A stretch of 64,000 nucleotides of DNA from Bacteroidota bacterium (lineage in GTDB: Bacteria > Bacteroidota > Bacteroidia > Chitinophagales > Chitinophagaceae). Position numbers and translations under genes: made by a program. Where the stretch lies: NCBI GenBank assembly GCA_013285595.1, contig JABDHF010000008.1:1-64000 (forward strand), in the 5' to 3' direction. Numbering within the stretch: position 1 is the first letter of the stretch; each line of letters begins with the position of its first letter. This document shows positions 17,455 through 25,612 of this stretch, one piece after another. Under the pieces are notes generated by a model. That model was not told the origin of the DNA and ran no database searches. It worked only from the letters and a program-made list of their open reading frames with translations.

Positions 17455-17536
17455 ATGCTTATCTCAAATTTTCTTAAAGCAAAAGAGCGAAAGCCACATC
17501 GCTCTACGCTCTGTTTCTTTCGCTCTCATCTTAAAG

Positions 17537-17621
17537 TGCGGCAGAGGAGATTCGAACTCCCACGCCCATGACAGGCGCTACCACCTCAAAGTAGTGCGTC
17601 TACCAATTTCGCCACCGCCGC
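17537..17621 (-). tRNA. tRNA-Leu, anticodon GAG
   Basis: 85-nt class II tRNA. Acceptor arms GCGGCGG/CTGCCGC with one G-T pair, D-arm with AATTGGTAGACGC, anticodon stem CTACT/GGTAG around loop TTGAGGT (anticodon GAG, 17585-17587 on the plus strand), a variable arm (CGCCTGTCATGGGCG), and T-loop GTTCGAATC. Discriminator is A; CCA is not encoded. Decodes CUU/CUC. Confidence 0.97.
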
Positions 17622-17633
17622 ATTGAGGGGATG

Positions 17634-17641
17634 CAAAAGTA
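17634..17641 (-). promoter_or_regulatory. -7 promoter box (TACTTTTG) of tRNA-Leu
   Basis: Exact TAnnTTTG on the minus strand 12 bases before the mature tRNA 5' end. Confidence 0.6.
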
Positions 17642-17724
17642 TAAAGAAAAAGCCTAAATCCCTAAAAGGGTCTTCCCTCATTTTTTGAGTCGGTTCCACG
17701 GAACCCACTCGCATTAGTACTCCC

Positions 17725-17732
17725 TACATTTG
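17725..17732 (+). promoter_or_regulatory. -7 promoter box (TACATTTG) of a short transcription unit
   Basis: Exact TAnnTTTG reading away from the tRNA. No clear -33 element. A strong hairpin follows about 65 bases downstream, so it would give a transcript of about 100 bases. Confidence 0.5.
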
Positions 17733-17737
17733 TAAAA

Positions 17738-17843
17738 GAAAAATACACATCGCCATGCAAAGACTGAACTAGGAAGGCTTCTATAATAATTACGTAGAAA
17801 CCACGTCAGCACACCTTTTTCTGGTGTCAGACGTGGTTTTGTT
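17738..17843 (+). ncRNA. candidate small RNA or orphan attenuator leader
   Basis: Between the -7 box and a terminator-like hairpin: AAACCACGTC (17798-17807) pairs with GACGTGGTTT (17830-17839), with an inner ACACC/GGTGT stem and a T-rich loop, followed by TGTT. It contains a five-codon ORF (MQRLN, stop) at 17755-17772, the form of a leader peptide, but no biosynthetic gene follows. The frame after that stop stays open as EGFYNNYVETTSAHLFLV and onward to TGA, which may be chance. No known RNA family recognised. Confidence 0.4.
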
Positions 17844-17876
17844 AAGTGTATTAAAAATATGATGAAAAAACATGTA

Positions 17877-17900
17877 GGAGCAATCCCTTGCGGTTGCCCC
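17877..17900 (+). repeat. REP-like hairpin
   Basis: GGAGCAA and TTGCCCC flank TCCCTTGCGG, giving a hairpin with one A-C mismatch. The form (GGGCAATCCCTTGCGGTTGCCC-like) resembles intergenic palindromes scattered through Bacteroidota genomes. Confidence 0.45.
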
Positions 17901-18011
17901 GCTCAATGCCGGACAAAGACCCGGAAAACTATTATTCACCCAATTTGTATTGCATCTCCCGTGATAAATAATATTATAGATAATTTACTTATCATTTTTA
18001 TAAATAGCAGA

Positions 18012-18470
18012 GCATCAGAGCACATGAAAAATATACCCGACTCCTCCCCGAAAAGAGACCTGAAACCCGCTACAGGCAAGGGTTTTGAAAATATAAAAAC
18101 AAAGATAAAATTAATTTATGCAAAGAAACGATCCCTTGGCGAGCTTAAAAACTAGACACGAAAAATTGCGCCTCTTCGCGAAACTTTCTCATGGCATCAG
18201 AGCACATGAAAAATATACCCGACTCCTCCCCGAAAAACGACCTCAAAACCTTGCCCATACTGCGTTTGATTTTTCATATCATAAAAATATACTGCTATCA
18301 AAAAAGTAGAATCTGGGCACCATCGCTTACAACTGCTATGCAGTATCCCCCCTTGAGCATAGCATTGTGCGTTGGCGAAGGGGGGCAAGGGGGATGTTCT
18401 TCAAAATGAGGGTACCCGCTCCCCCAAAATCACACATAAACCCGCTACTGGTACCACTCTTATTTTTCCA
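18012..18470 (+). repeat. dispersed 182/192-bp repeat, two degenerate units
   Basis: A 43-bp perfect direct repeat starts at 18012 and 18194 (offset 182), each ending in ACTCCTCCCCGAAAA. The second unit continues through CTATCAAAAAAGTA, CCTTGAGCATAGC, TTGTGCGTTGGCGAAG and GATGTTCTTCAAAA, all in the same order as the reverse complement of the 192-bp tandem array at 27578-28211. Open frames here (about 17859-18155 and 18118-18409) fall inside the repeat and are not called as genes. The remaining spacer up to 18627 shows nothing else. Confidence 0.8.
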
Positions 18471-18627
18471 CTATTAAAATAAATAATAAATACATATAAA
18501 GAACTAAGCAACCACCTATCTCCGTAGAAACACGTAGACAAAATACCAACTTCCCCTCATATAGCGATCCGGTAAATGTGGTGAACTTTGCATTCATAAA
18601 TTCATTGTTCAGCCAAATCACATTTAT

Positions 18628-19923
18628 ATGAAAAAGTATGCGTTAATGATCGCCCTTCTGGTTTCCCTGCATAGCCTCGGCCAGTCGTGGCAAGCCACCC
18701 ACCTTACATCGGTAACCTACTTGCCCATAGTTATGGAAAACCATAATGGCACACTCTATGCCACCGTGTTCAACTCCGTTACCGCAACCCTGAACAAACT
18801 AAATGCCGACAATGCCAGCTGGACCACCATATCCACAGGTGCAGATATCACCGTGCCCCGGTTCATGAAAAGCGCCGGCAGCAAAATGTACATGACAACG
18901 GTCAACTCCGGCGTGTACTCCATGGTGTACCATACTACCGATGGCTCCAGCTTTACGCTCGATACTGTGGGTCTGCCACATTCCTTTGGTGGCGTCACGC
19001 TCATCACCCGGATACAGTATTATAAAGGCAAAGTAATTGTAGCTATGTCGGGCAATGGCTACTACCTCAAAGACACTGCCGATGCCGCATGGCACAGCAT
19101 AAACTGTCCTACTGCCTTTAATGCCCCGTCCGATCCGCTCACTTATTTTAACGACACCCTGTATGCCTACGACAATAGCGGCGCAGACATCTTTTATGTA
19201 TCAGGCGATTGGGGTATGAACTGGACAGCGCGCACCACCAACCTCCCCACCGACTACAGCTGCAACCTGCTGGTAGCCGATGAGGTAACAGGCAGGCTAT
19301 ATGCCGCAGGCGCATGGAGCAGCGCTGCAATGTATGGACTGAAATACTCCGACGACCACGGCGTCACATGGACCACCTCAACCGCTGCCGCACCATTTAT
19401 GTCGCTCAACTATATGCACTCACAACAGCATATCACCGCCATCTACGCTCACGACCCCACAGTATACCTCGCCCTCGAAAACAACGCCGACAACACAGCG
19501 CCCGATATCATAGGCTCTACCTCTGGCCTCGCCAATCTTGCCTACGACACCGTTGGGTTGCCTGCCGCAGGCGGCGCTGCCAACGGCTTTAACTTCCTCA
19601 TGTACCAGGGCAAACTGGCATTAGCGCTCAATGTGATAGATGTGTATCTGAAAGGTGTACCTAACTATATAAATGAACCAATGGCTCAAAAGAATAATTT
19701 TTCCCTTTACCCAAACCCATGCACAGACCGCCTCATCATCAGCTCAAAGAACAATGCCACACCGTCTGAAATAAAAATATTGGACTGCACCGGCAAAGTA
19801 GTGCGCACACTTACCGGCGATACAAAGCAAATAGACGTCACCCGCCTGCCAGCAGGCACGTATCTCGTTACATTTGTTTACGACGGTAAAGCGAGTGAGA
19901 TACAGCAGTTTGTGAAAGAGTAG
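18628..19923 (+). CDS. secreted beta-propeller-like protein with T9SS type A sorting domain
   Basis: 431 aa. Signal peptide (about 1-19, ending SLGQS). The body has repeated strand motifs and Asp/Gly loops of sialidase/BNR-type propellers (HTTDGSSFTLDTVGLP, YSDDHGVTWTTST). The C-terminal 80 residues are a Por secretion sorting domain: FSLYPNPCTDRLIIS, IKILDCTGKVVRTL, IDVTRLPAGTYLV, ending QQFVKE. Expected to cross the outer membrane by T9SS and be released or anchored to the surface. ATG start; monocistronic, with a terminator after the stop. Confidence 0.88.
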   Translation: MKKYALMIALLVSLHSLGQSWQATHLTSVTYLPIVMENHNGTLYATVFNSVTATLNKLNADNASWTTISTGADITVPRFMKSAGSKMYMTTVNSGVYSMVYHTTDGSSFTLDTVGLPHSFGGVTLITRIQYYKGKVIVAMSGNGYYLKDTADAAWHSINCPTAFNAPSDPLTYFNDTLYAYDNSGADIFYVSGDWGMNWTARTTNLPTDYSCNLLVADEVTGRLYAAGAWSSAAMYGLKYSDDHGVTWTTSTAAAPFMSLNYMHSQQHITAIYAHDPTVYLALENNADNTAPDIIGSTSGLANLAYDTVGLPAAGGAANGFNFLMYQGKLALALNVIDVYLKGVPNYINEPMAQKNNFSLYPNPCTDRLIISSKNNATPSEIKILDCTGKVVRTLTGDTKQIDVTRLPAGTYLVTFVYDGKASEIQQFVKE

Positions 19924-19945
19924 CAGGGACTTTGAAGATATAGAG

Positions 19946-19975
19946 AAATGCAAGTTTACGACTTGCATTTTTTGT
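19946..19975 (+). terminator. intrinsic terminator of the T9SS cargo gene
   Basis: AAATGCAAGT (19946-19955) and ACTTGCATTT (19961-19970), loop TTACG, followed by a T-rich tail. Confidence 0.88.
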
Positions 19976-20128
19976 ATTTTGCAACGGCTGTAGGTACGAA
20001 GCCTTCTGTTTATTGAGAGATTAAAATCTTGCCATCGCTGAAACTTTAACCATCATGGGAACACTGTTTGCTCACTTCAATTTTCTATTCGTTTCTTTGT
20101 TTTATCGTTTAATATCATATTTTTGGCA

Positions 20129-20136
20129 TAATTTTG
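20129..20136 (+). promoter_or_regulatory. -7 promoter box (TAATTTTG) of the 20151 module
   Basis: Exact TAnnTTTG, 14 bases before the ATG at 20151. Confidence 0.5.
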
Positions 20137-20150
20137 TTTAATATTCTTAT

Positions 20151-20612
20151 ATGAATACCACCATACCAAATACACAAATTCAAAAAAGGGCTGAGTGGTT
20201 CGACAACCTGATCGCTACGTTACGTACTCACGAATTACAGCTTGAAACCAATACTGCCCCCGCTGAATTAGTTGAATTCTATAAAAATTTGATGGGCAAT
20301 AATATAGACGAATTATTAAAAACAAATAAAGCGTTAACTCAGCAACATTTTGTTAGCAAAATAATTCTTGAATTCTTAAAATTGTTAGACAAAACTTTAC
20401 CTAGAAAACTGGCATTTGATTTCAATGATTCTGAAGTTTTAGTTTGGGCTGAGATTGATGATAATAATGATCAGCAGGAAAAGCTCATAGTTCGGGCTGA
20501 ATCAAAAATAAACGCTTTATTCCACGCCTACGGTTTTGATATGGAAACAATGATTGTCGAAGAAAGTGACAATCTCCCAATTCCTAATCATTATAAGGTA
20601 TTCAAATCTTAG
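20151..20612 (+). CDS. hypothetical protein, first gene of an AT-rich two-gene module
   Basis: 153 aa, cytosolic. N-terminal helical part (KRAEWFDNLIATLRTHELQL), and a C-terminal part with strands, LAFDFNDSEVLVWAEIDDND and a helix IVRAESKINALFHAYGFDME followed by MIVEESDNLPIPNHYKVF. The latter resembles small adaptor or sensor partners of HEPN proteins rather than an active nucleotidyltransferase: the GSxxxG and DxD motifs of MNT enzymes are missing. The HEPN-like gene starts 8 bases after the stop (or overlaps it). AT-rich relative to neighbours, which suggests transfer. Function not known. Confidence 0.65.
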   Translation: MNTTIPNTQIQKRAEWFDNLIATLRTHELQLETNTAPAELVEFYKNLMGNNIDELLKTNKALTQQHFVSKIILEFLKLLDKTLPRKLAFDFNDSEVLVWAEIDDNNDQQEKLIVRAESKINALFHAYGFDMETMIVEESDNLPIPNHYKVFKS

Positions 20613-20619
20613 TTCTCCT

Positions 20620-21102
20620 TTGGCAAATTTCGAAGAACACATTACTCAATGTAAAAGCAATCTTGCTTTTTTGTCGTGTGTGAATCAACAAATAAAAAAT
20701 TATCTTGATTGGCAGGTAACGGTGTGTTTTTATACAGCATTACATTTGGCCAATGCTCATTTAAGTAAACATGGCCTGCAATATCGCAAACACCACGACG
20801 TGAATTATGCTTTAAACCCCGATGTTGCTATATCTGTTTCAAAACTACCCCACGATGAATATGATTCATACATTGCATTACAACGATTAAGTAGGCGTAG
20901 CAGATATCTTGTTAATGAGAAGGATATGGAAAGCAGCGCAGCCTTTCTTACTTACGATAAACATGTAGCTAAAGCAATCCGACATCTCGATAAACTAATA
21001 ACTTATTTTGCTTCTACCTATAAACTGGATTTAAAACCAATTGACTTTTCTTGTGCAGATCTGAAAAAAACTGAAGGACTTAGGTTCTTTATAATAAAGT
21101 AA
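20620..21102 (+). CDS. HEPN-like domain protein, second gene of the module
   Basis: 160 aa from TTG 20620; another in-frame TTG at 20554 would add 22 residues overlapping the first gene. No in-frame ATG exists before the conserved part. Mostly helical, with CKSNLAFLSCVNQQIKNYL, DWQVTVCFYTALHLANAHLSKHG, QYRKHHDVN and LSRRSRYLV, a layout that resembles HEPN proteins; the R-H combination in YRKHHDVN may correspond to an Rx4-6H-type site but the spacing is not canonical. HEPN proteins often act as RNases in toxin-antitoxin or abortive infection systems. Pairing with the 20151 gene suggests such a module; this is inference. Confidence 0.6.
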   Translation: MANFEEHITQCKSNLAFLSCVNQQIKNYLDWQVTVCFYTALHLANAHLSKHGLQYRKHHDVNYALNPDVAISVSKLPHDEYDSYIALQRLSRRSRYLVNEKDMESSAAFLTYDKHVAKAIRHLDKLITYFASTYKLDLKPIDFSCADLKKTEGLRFFIIK

Positions 21103-21174
21103 TACCCATGGTTAAAATTTGGGTTAATAACGCGTATAGAGATGACTACTGTACTTGCTTTGTTTAAATAATTG

Positions 21175-22311
21175 CTACCTCCTCAGTATTATTCTAAACG
21201 TAGTCCCCCTCCCCACCTCAGACTGCTTCACGAACAGTGAGCCGTGATGGTACTTCTCTATAATGCGGCGGGAGAGCGATAGGCCCAGTCCCCAGCCGCG
21301 TTTCTTAGTAGTAAAGCCAGGGGTAAATACACGCTTTACCTGGTGCCCCGGTATGCCCTTGCCATTGTCCTGTACGTCTACCCATACCTGCTGGGGTGTA
21401 TTGGTTACCGTAATGTCTATCTTGCCTTCGCCGGCCATAGCGTCCAGTGCATTGCGTATCAGGTTTTCCATCACCCAGTCAAATATGGGTCCGCTTATAT
21501 TCACGGGTATTTCTGCCTCTGTGTTGTGCAGGGAGATGATCACTTTCTTGGGTGCGCGCTTCTGCATGTATTCTACTATGCCCTCCAGGCGCAATACCAG
21601 GTTTTCTTCTTCCAGCTGCGGTGCGCTGCCTACCTTGCTAAACCGGTCTGCAACCAGCTTTAGCCTGTCCAGGTCTTTCTGCATTTCTATGGCAGCTTCG
21701 CTATTGGGGTCTTCCTCCCGCAGCAGTTCCAGCCACCCCTCTATAGAGCTCAGTGGCGTACCCAGCTGGTGCGCCGTCTCTTTCGACAGGCCTACCCACA
21801 CCTGGTTTTGCAGGCTGCGGTTGGCTGCGCTCAGGGCTATAACCACCACCGCCAAAAACAGCATGATAATACCCAGCTGCACATAAGGGAAATACCTCAG
21901 CTGCGTCAGCAGGTACGACTCGCCATAATACACATAGTTCTTGCCCGTACCATAGTCGGCAGGTATAGGCGGGTGCAGCCGCTTAAACTCTTCCAGTTTT
22001 TCCACAACCACCCTTCCGGGACTGATAGCATGTACTGTGTCAATATTTTTAGAATCTATAATGCGTATCTTCTCATCAGTAACTATAAGCGGTATGGTGG
22101 TATTCTGGGTAATGATGGTGCTGGCAAATGCAGTTTCCTGGTCGTTTTTAGAGGTTACCAGTGTTTTTAGGGCGGCGGCAAGCTCCTCTACCTTTTTCTT
22201 TTCCTCATCGGCCAGTTTACCGGCCAGTTGGTTAGTATAATACAGCGAGGCGCCTACAATAAAGACGGCAATAAGTGCCAGATATGTTTTCCAATTTAAA
22301 TATTGCCGCAT
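21175..22311 (-). CDS. membrane sensor histidine kinase
   Basis: 378 aa. Two membrane segments (about 9-27 and 140-163) enclose a periplasmic sensor of about 110 residues. Then SKETAHQLGTPLSSIEGW with the phosphoacceptor His, and a complete HATPase: NLIRNALDAM (N box), DVQDNGKGIPG (G1), GWGLGLSLSRRIIEKYH (G2). Autophosphorylates and passes phosphate to a response regulator. No regulator gene is adjacent; the nearest OmpR-type regulator is at 29297. ATG start. Divergent from the small membrane protein gene at 22402. Confidence 0.9.
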   Translation of the reverse strand: MRQYLNWKTYLALIAVFIVGASLYYTNQLAGKLADEEKKKVEELAAALKTLVTSKNDQETAFASTIITQNTTIPLIVTDEKIRIIDSKNIDTVHAISPGRVVVEKLEEFKRLHPPIPADYGTGKNYVYYGESYLLTQLRYFPYVQLGIIMLFLAVVVIALSAANRSLQNQVWVGLSKETAHQLGTPLSSIEGWLELLREEDPNSEAAIEMQKDLDRLKLVADRFSKVGSAPQLEEENLVLRLEGIVEYMQKRAPKKVIISLHNTEAEIPVNISGPIFDWVMENLIRNALDAMAGEGKIDITVTNTPQQVWVDVQDNGKGIPGHQVKRVFTPGFTTKKRGWGLGLSLSRRIIEKYHHGSLFVKQSEVGRGTTFRIILRR

Positions 22312-22372
22312 AGTTCGCCCTCCGAATAACGATGGAAAGGTAAAAATATTATGATTTTGAAGGAATTACTAT

Positions 22373-22380
22373 TATTTTTG
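22373..22380 (+). promoter_or_regulatory. -7 promoter box (TATTTTTG)
   Basis: Exact TAnnTTTG 21 bases before ATG 22402. It decides against the upstream in-frame ATG at 22351 as the start of the small membrane protein. Confidence 0.5.
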
Positions 22381-22401
22381 CGACGGAAATTAACAATATT
22401 C

Positions 22402-22620
22402 ATGGATAGCCAACATAACAACAAGGGACAAGAGATCGATAACCCGGCAGACATTGAGCTTAATAAGCCCTCCAAATCGCGCTTTTTATTCTTACTTAGT
22501 TTCTTCGGCTTTTTCATTTTTGCATGGGCAGGGTGCTACAATCTTTATGAGCATAAGTATCAGAAGAATGACAACATGACTGTTCCTGATAATACCCTTT
22601 ACGAACCTAAGTATAAATAA
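22402..22620 (+). CDS. small single-pass membrane protein
   Basis: 72 aa from ATG 22402. Charged N-terminal half, one hydrophobic segment (FLFLLSFFGFFIFAWAGCYNL, about 29-48) and a short polar tail ending PKYK. No family recognised. The frame also opens at 22351, but the promoter box at 22373 makes the later ATG the start. The GT2 gene begins 16 bases after the stop, so the two are probably co-transcribed and the protein might assist an envelope process. Confidence 0.6.
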   Translation: MDSQHNNKGQEIDNPADIELNKPSKSRFLFLLSFFGFFIFAWAGCYNLYEHKYQKNDNMTVPDNTLYEPKYK

Positions 22621-22636
22621 TCAGTAGCTCCCCGCT

Positions 22637-23686
22637 ATGATCGAGTGCCATAAGGATACTGCTGTTGTAATATTAAGCTACAATGGCACTAAATGGCATG
22701 AGTTATTTTTGCCCAAAATAGTAGAAGAAGCACATACCGGCTATGAAGTAATAGTCGTTGACAACGCATCTACCGACGATACGCTGCAATACGTACAAGA
22801 GAACTTCCCCTCGATAAAGACCCTGCAAATAGCGGTTAACTTTGGCTTTGCCAATGGCTATTACGAGGCGCTGAAGCAAATAACGGCGAAATACTACATA
22901 CTGCTCAGTGCCGACTTTGAGGTGACCGAAGGATGGTTCCCGCCGCTGCACGAAGCTATGGAGCGAGACGAAATGCTGGCCGCCTGCCAGCCCAAAATAC
23001 GCTACTGGCGCAATAAGGAGTGCTTTGAATATGCAGGTGCAGGCGGCGGCTTCATGGATAAGTTTGGCTACATGTTTTGTCGCGGCCGCATCTTCTTCGA
23101 CCTTGAGGAAGACAAAGGCCAGTACAACGATAATGTAGAAGTATTTTGGGCCTCCGGCGGGTGCCTGGTGGTGCGTGCCGATATCTACCATAAATTAGGT
23201 GGCCTGGACAACGATCTGTATGCACATATGGAAGAAATAGACCTCTGCTGGCGCATAAAGAATGCAGGCTATAAGATAGGCTACATCTCTAAATCGTTAG
23301 TATACCACGTGGGTGGCAGCGTTATCAGCTACGGAAGCCCGCAGAAGCTATACTATAACTTCCGCAATAACCTGGTGCTGCTCACGAAGAATGAGAAGGG
23401 CGCAAAGTTGCTGTGGCTGTTCCCGCTGCGGCTGTTGCTCGATGGCCTGGCCGGGGCACGGTTGTTCTTTACCGGCAACTTTAAGCAGACCTTTACCATA
23501 ATGAAGGCGCACTTCCATTTCTACCGCGACATAGGTAAATGGCTGGGCAAGCGCCGCGAGAATAAGAAGTTTATAACCGTGCGCAACGAGGTAGGCATCT
23601 ACACCCGCAGCATTGTATGGGACTACTTTCTGCTGCGCCGCAAGAAGTTTACCGACCTGCGCTGGGCGCCAAAAAAGCTGGACTGA
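22637..23686 (+). CDS. glycosyltransferase family 2
   Basis: 349 aa. GT-A fold donor-binding region: VVILSYNGTKW, VIVVDNASTDDTL (42-50), NFGFANGYYEALK and the metal-site-like LLSADFEV. After the catalytic domain (ASGGCLVVRADIYHKLGG, MEEIDLCWRIKNAGYKIGY, VYHVGGSVI) comes a C-terminal basic helical region that may touch the membrane. This subtype resembles rhamnosyl or dTDP-sugar transferases of surface polysaccharide synthesis. The sugar donor cannot be told. ATG start; follows the small membrane gene by 16 bases. Confidence 0.92.
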   Translation: MIECHKDTAVVILSYNGTKWHELFLPKIVEEAHTGYEVIVVDNASTDDTLQYVQENFPSIKTLQIAVNFGFANGYYEALKQITAKYYILLSADFEVTEGWFPPLHEAMERDEMLAACQPKIRYWRNKECFEYAGAGGGFMDKFGYMFCRGRIFFDLEEDKGQYNDNVEVFWASGGCLVVRADIYHKLGGLDNDLYAHMEEIDLCWRIKNAGYKIGYISKSLVYHVGGSVISYGSPQKLYYNFRNNLVLLTKNEKGAKLLWLFPLRLLLDGLAGARLFFTGNFKQTFTIMKAHFHFYRDIGKWLGKRRENKKFITVRNEVGIYTRSIVWDYFLLRRKKFTDLRWAPKKLD

Positions 23687-23791
23687 TTTTTTAGTACACA
23701 ATCAGGCAAAGCTTTATCTTTATAACGATTATTGCAACATACCGGCTTATCAGCTAATGAGCTAATCCACAAATCAGCTAATCAGGAAAAT

Positions 23792-24199
23792 ATGGCACTC
23801 TTCGCACAACTTGGGAATTATAAGAATTTCGGGCTTTTTGTAATGCGCGTGGGCGTAGGGGTAATGCTGTTTATGCACGGCCTGCCAAAGCTTACTGGTG
23901 GCCCGGCAAAGTGGGAGGCGCTGGGCCATAGCATGGCCAACCTGCACATTACAGTGGTGCCGGTTTTCTGGGGCTTTATGTCGGCGATCACTGAGTGCAT
24001 AGGTGGCTTGTTTTGTGTGCTGGGGTTATGGTTTAGGCTGGTGAGCATATTGATGGTGATCAATTTCATAGTTGCCATTGTGAAACTGAATATGGGTGGC
24101 AGCACTATTATGGAATCTGCCGAAGCGATAGAGCTATGCTTCGTTTTCTTTGGCTTTATATTTCTTGGCGCAGGCGCTTATTCTGTTGACAAGAGCTAA
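23792..24199 (+). CDS. DoxX family membrane protein
   Basis: 135 aa from ATG 23792, which has an AGGAAAA-type ribosome site just upstream; the frame is open further upstream through a short AGCTAAT repeat but that stretch is not conserved-looking. Four membrane helices: FGLFVMRVGVGVMLFMHG with the DoxX-type HGLPKL, then the segments around ITECIGGLFCVLG, ILMVINFIVAIV and IELCFVFFGFIFLG. DoxX proteins are poorly defined; roles in redox balance or quinone-linked complexes have been proposed. Monocistronic by spacing. Confidence 0.88.
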   Translation: MALFAQLGNYKNFGLFVMRVGVGVMLFMHGLPKLTGGPAKWEALGHSMANLHITVVPVFWGFMSAITECIGGLFCVLGLWFRLVSILMVINFIVAIVKLNMGGSTIMESAEAIELCFVFFGFIFLGAGAYSVDKS

Positions 24200-24546
24200 C
24201 CTCTTTAATGGTTATTGTAAATGATCAATGGTTAACGCTGCATTTTGGAATAGCCATGCTTGTTGTCCGTGCATAATGAAATACGCCCGCACCTATTAGA
24301 GTACGAGCGTAGATAACAAAACTTATCTTTTATATCTTCATGGTAGCTGCATAAAAATTCCATGCCAAAGGGCAATGTGACTATTAGAAATAACAGGCCT
24401 TACGGGTTTCTTAGCTTACATCGCAGGGTAGTTTAGTGGTCATATTATTAAATGTCGGGCACCGCGTTCTTTGTACGAAGGGGCAATGCTAGAGGCAGAT
24501 GGCCCTTACGATTTCTGTAAGCTTTTCCAGCAGGTCGAGGCTGTGG
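24200..24546. other. intergenic spacer between convergent genes
   Basis: No ORF of note. A weak hairpin (AGATAA 24311-24316 with TTATCT 24323-24328 and trailing T) could end the DoxX transcript. Nothing else recognised. Confidence 0.35.
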
Positions 24547-25578
24547 TTAAACGCCTGCGCTAACCTTTTCTGTAGTGAGTTGTTTATAAGAGGGTACATG
24601 AGTCTTAATGATCTTTTCTATGATCTCTGCAGTTATATCGGGATAGTTGACTTGAATGCGCTGTCCGTTTTCCAGCCACTCGCGGATGGTGCCGTAATAC
24701 TTTTCATCCAGCGTCTTTATTACGGTAGCACCCATGGCTGCGGCGCCGGCGGCATTACAATGCTGCTCATACTGGGTGAGCATAGGTATCACCAATACCT
24801 TTTTGCCCAGGTACATAGCCTCGGCCGGGCCTTCAAAGCCAGCGCCGCATAGTACACCTGTGCTCTTTGCCATACTTTCTATAAATGCCCGGTTATCAAT
24901 TTTGGTTACAGAGACATTGCCTGATATAAATGGCGCTTTGTTATGCTTGGAAAATACTTCCCACCTGGCATTATTAAATTGTGAGAGGTGCTTTACAATT
25001 GTGGCATCGTCGTAAGCCGGGAGGTATACGGTATAGTGCCCTTCATCGACCGGTATTATCTCACGGATCTCTTTGCGGATAACCGGGGTAAATATATTTT
25101 CCCCGAAGGCTTTAAAGTGAAAGCCATAGGCTGCGGTAACGGGGGCATAGCGCTGTAGTACCAGCTTGCCCATAGGGTCGCCGGCATCGGGCTTTGGGGC
25201 ATTTTTGTGGAGCACGGCGCACTGGTGGCTTACGGATATACATGGCAAGTTCTTGCGTTTACATGCCCATGCAGAAACCGGCTCGAAATCGTTGATGACC
25301 AGGTCGTAATCCTCTACCGGGAATTCTTTAATGTCTTTGAGCAGGCGGAATAGCTTCAGTTTTTTGGCTGTGTCTATAATGTCTACACCACCGCTTTTGC
25401 CGAAGATGAAGCTCATGCCATACATGCGGAACTTAACCGGGAAGGGCACATCTACATCGGCCTGTATGCCGCTTATCAGCACATCTACATCACCGTACTT
25501 TGCCAGTTCGGGATACACATCTCTTGCCCTGCTCAGGTGGCCGTTACCGGTTCCCTGTATGCCAAATAATATTTTCAA
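24547..25578 (-). CDS. MurG-like glycosyltransferase (TIGR00661 type)
   Basis: 343 aa, GT-B fold. N-terminal GTGNGHLSRARDVY at 9-22 matches the glycine-rich loop, and the C-terminal donor site contains CGAGFEGPAEAMYLGKKVLVIP. The sequence follows the TIGR00661 conserved family of uncharacterised glycosyltransferases. No in-frame ATG upstream, so TTG at 25578 is the start. It lies 34 bases after the LpxH-like gene on the same strand, a likely pair, which suggests envelope glycolipid work. Confidence 0.85.
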   Translation of the reverse strand: MKILFGIQGTGNGHLSRARDVYPELAKYGDVDVLISGIQADVDVPFPVKFRMYGMSFIFGKSGGVDIIDTAKKLKLFRLLKDIKEFPVEDYDLVINDFEPVSAWACKRKNLPCISVSHQCAVLHKNAPKPDAGDPMGKLVLQRYAPVTAAYGFHFKAFGENIFTPVIRKEIREIIPVDEGHYTVYLPAYDDATIVKHLSQFNNARWEVFSKHNKAPFISGNVSVTKIDNRAFIESMAKSTGVLCGAGFEGPAEAMYLGKKVLVIPMLTQYEQHCNAAGAAAMGATVIKTLDEKYYGTIREWLENGQRIQVNYPDITAEIIEKIIKTHVPSYKQLTTEKVSAGV

Positions 25579-25612
25579 ATTGCGGTTAGTTTAAAACTCA
25601 TGATCTTCGACT

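Noticed and set aside
17859-18409. Three short open frames in the 18-kb spacer
   Set aside because: All consist of the dispersed repeat or its flank and give Pro/Lys/Ser-rich peptides with no conserved character.
24481-24550. Frame-shifted helical extension behind the TIGR00661-like glycosyltransferase
   Set aside because: A plausible amphipathic reading exists in another frame after the stop, but the protein already has its full-length family body, so chance is the simpler explanation.
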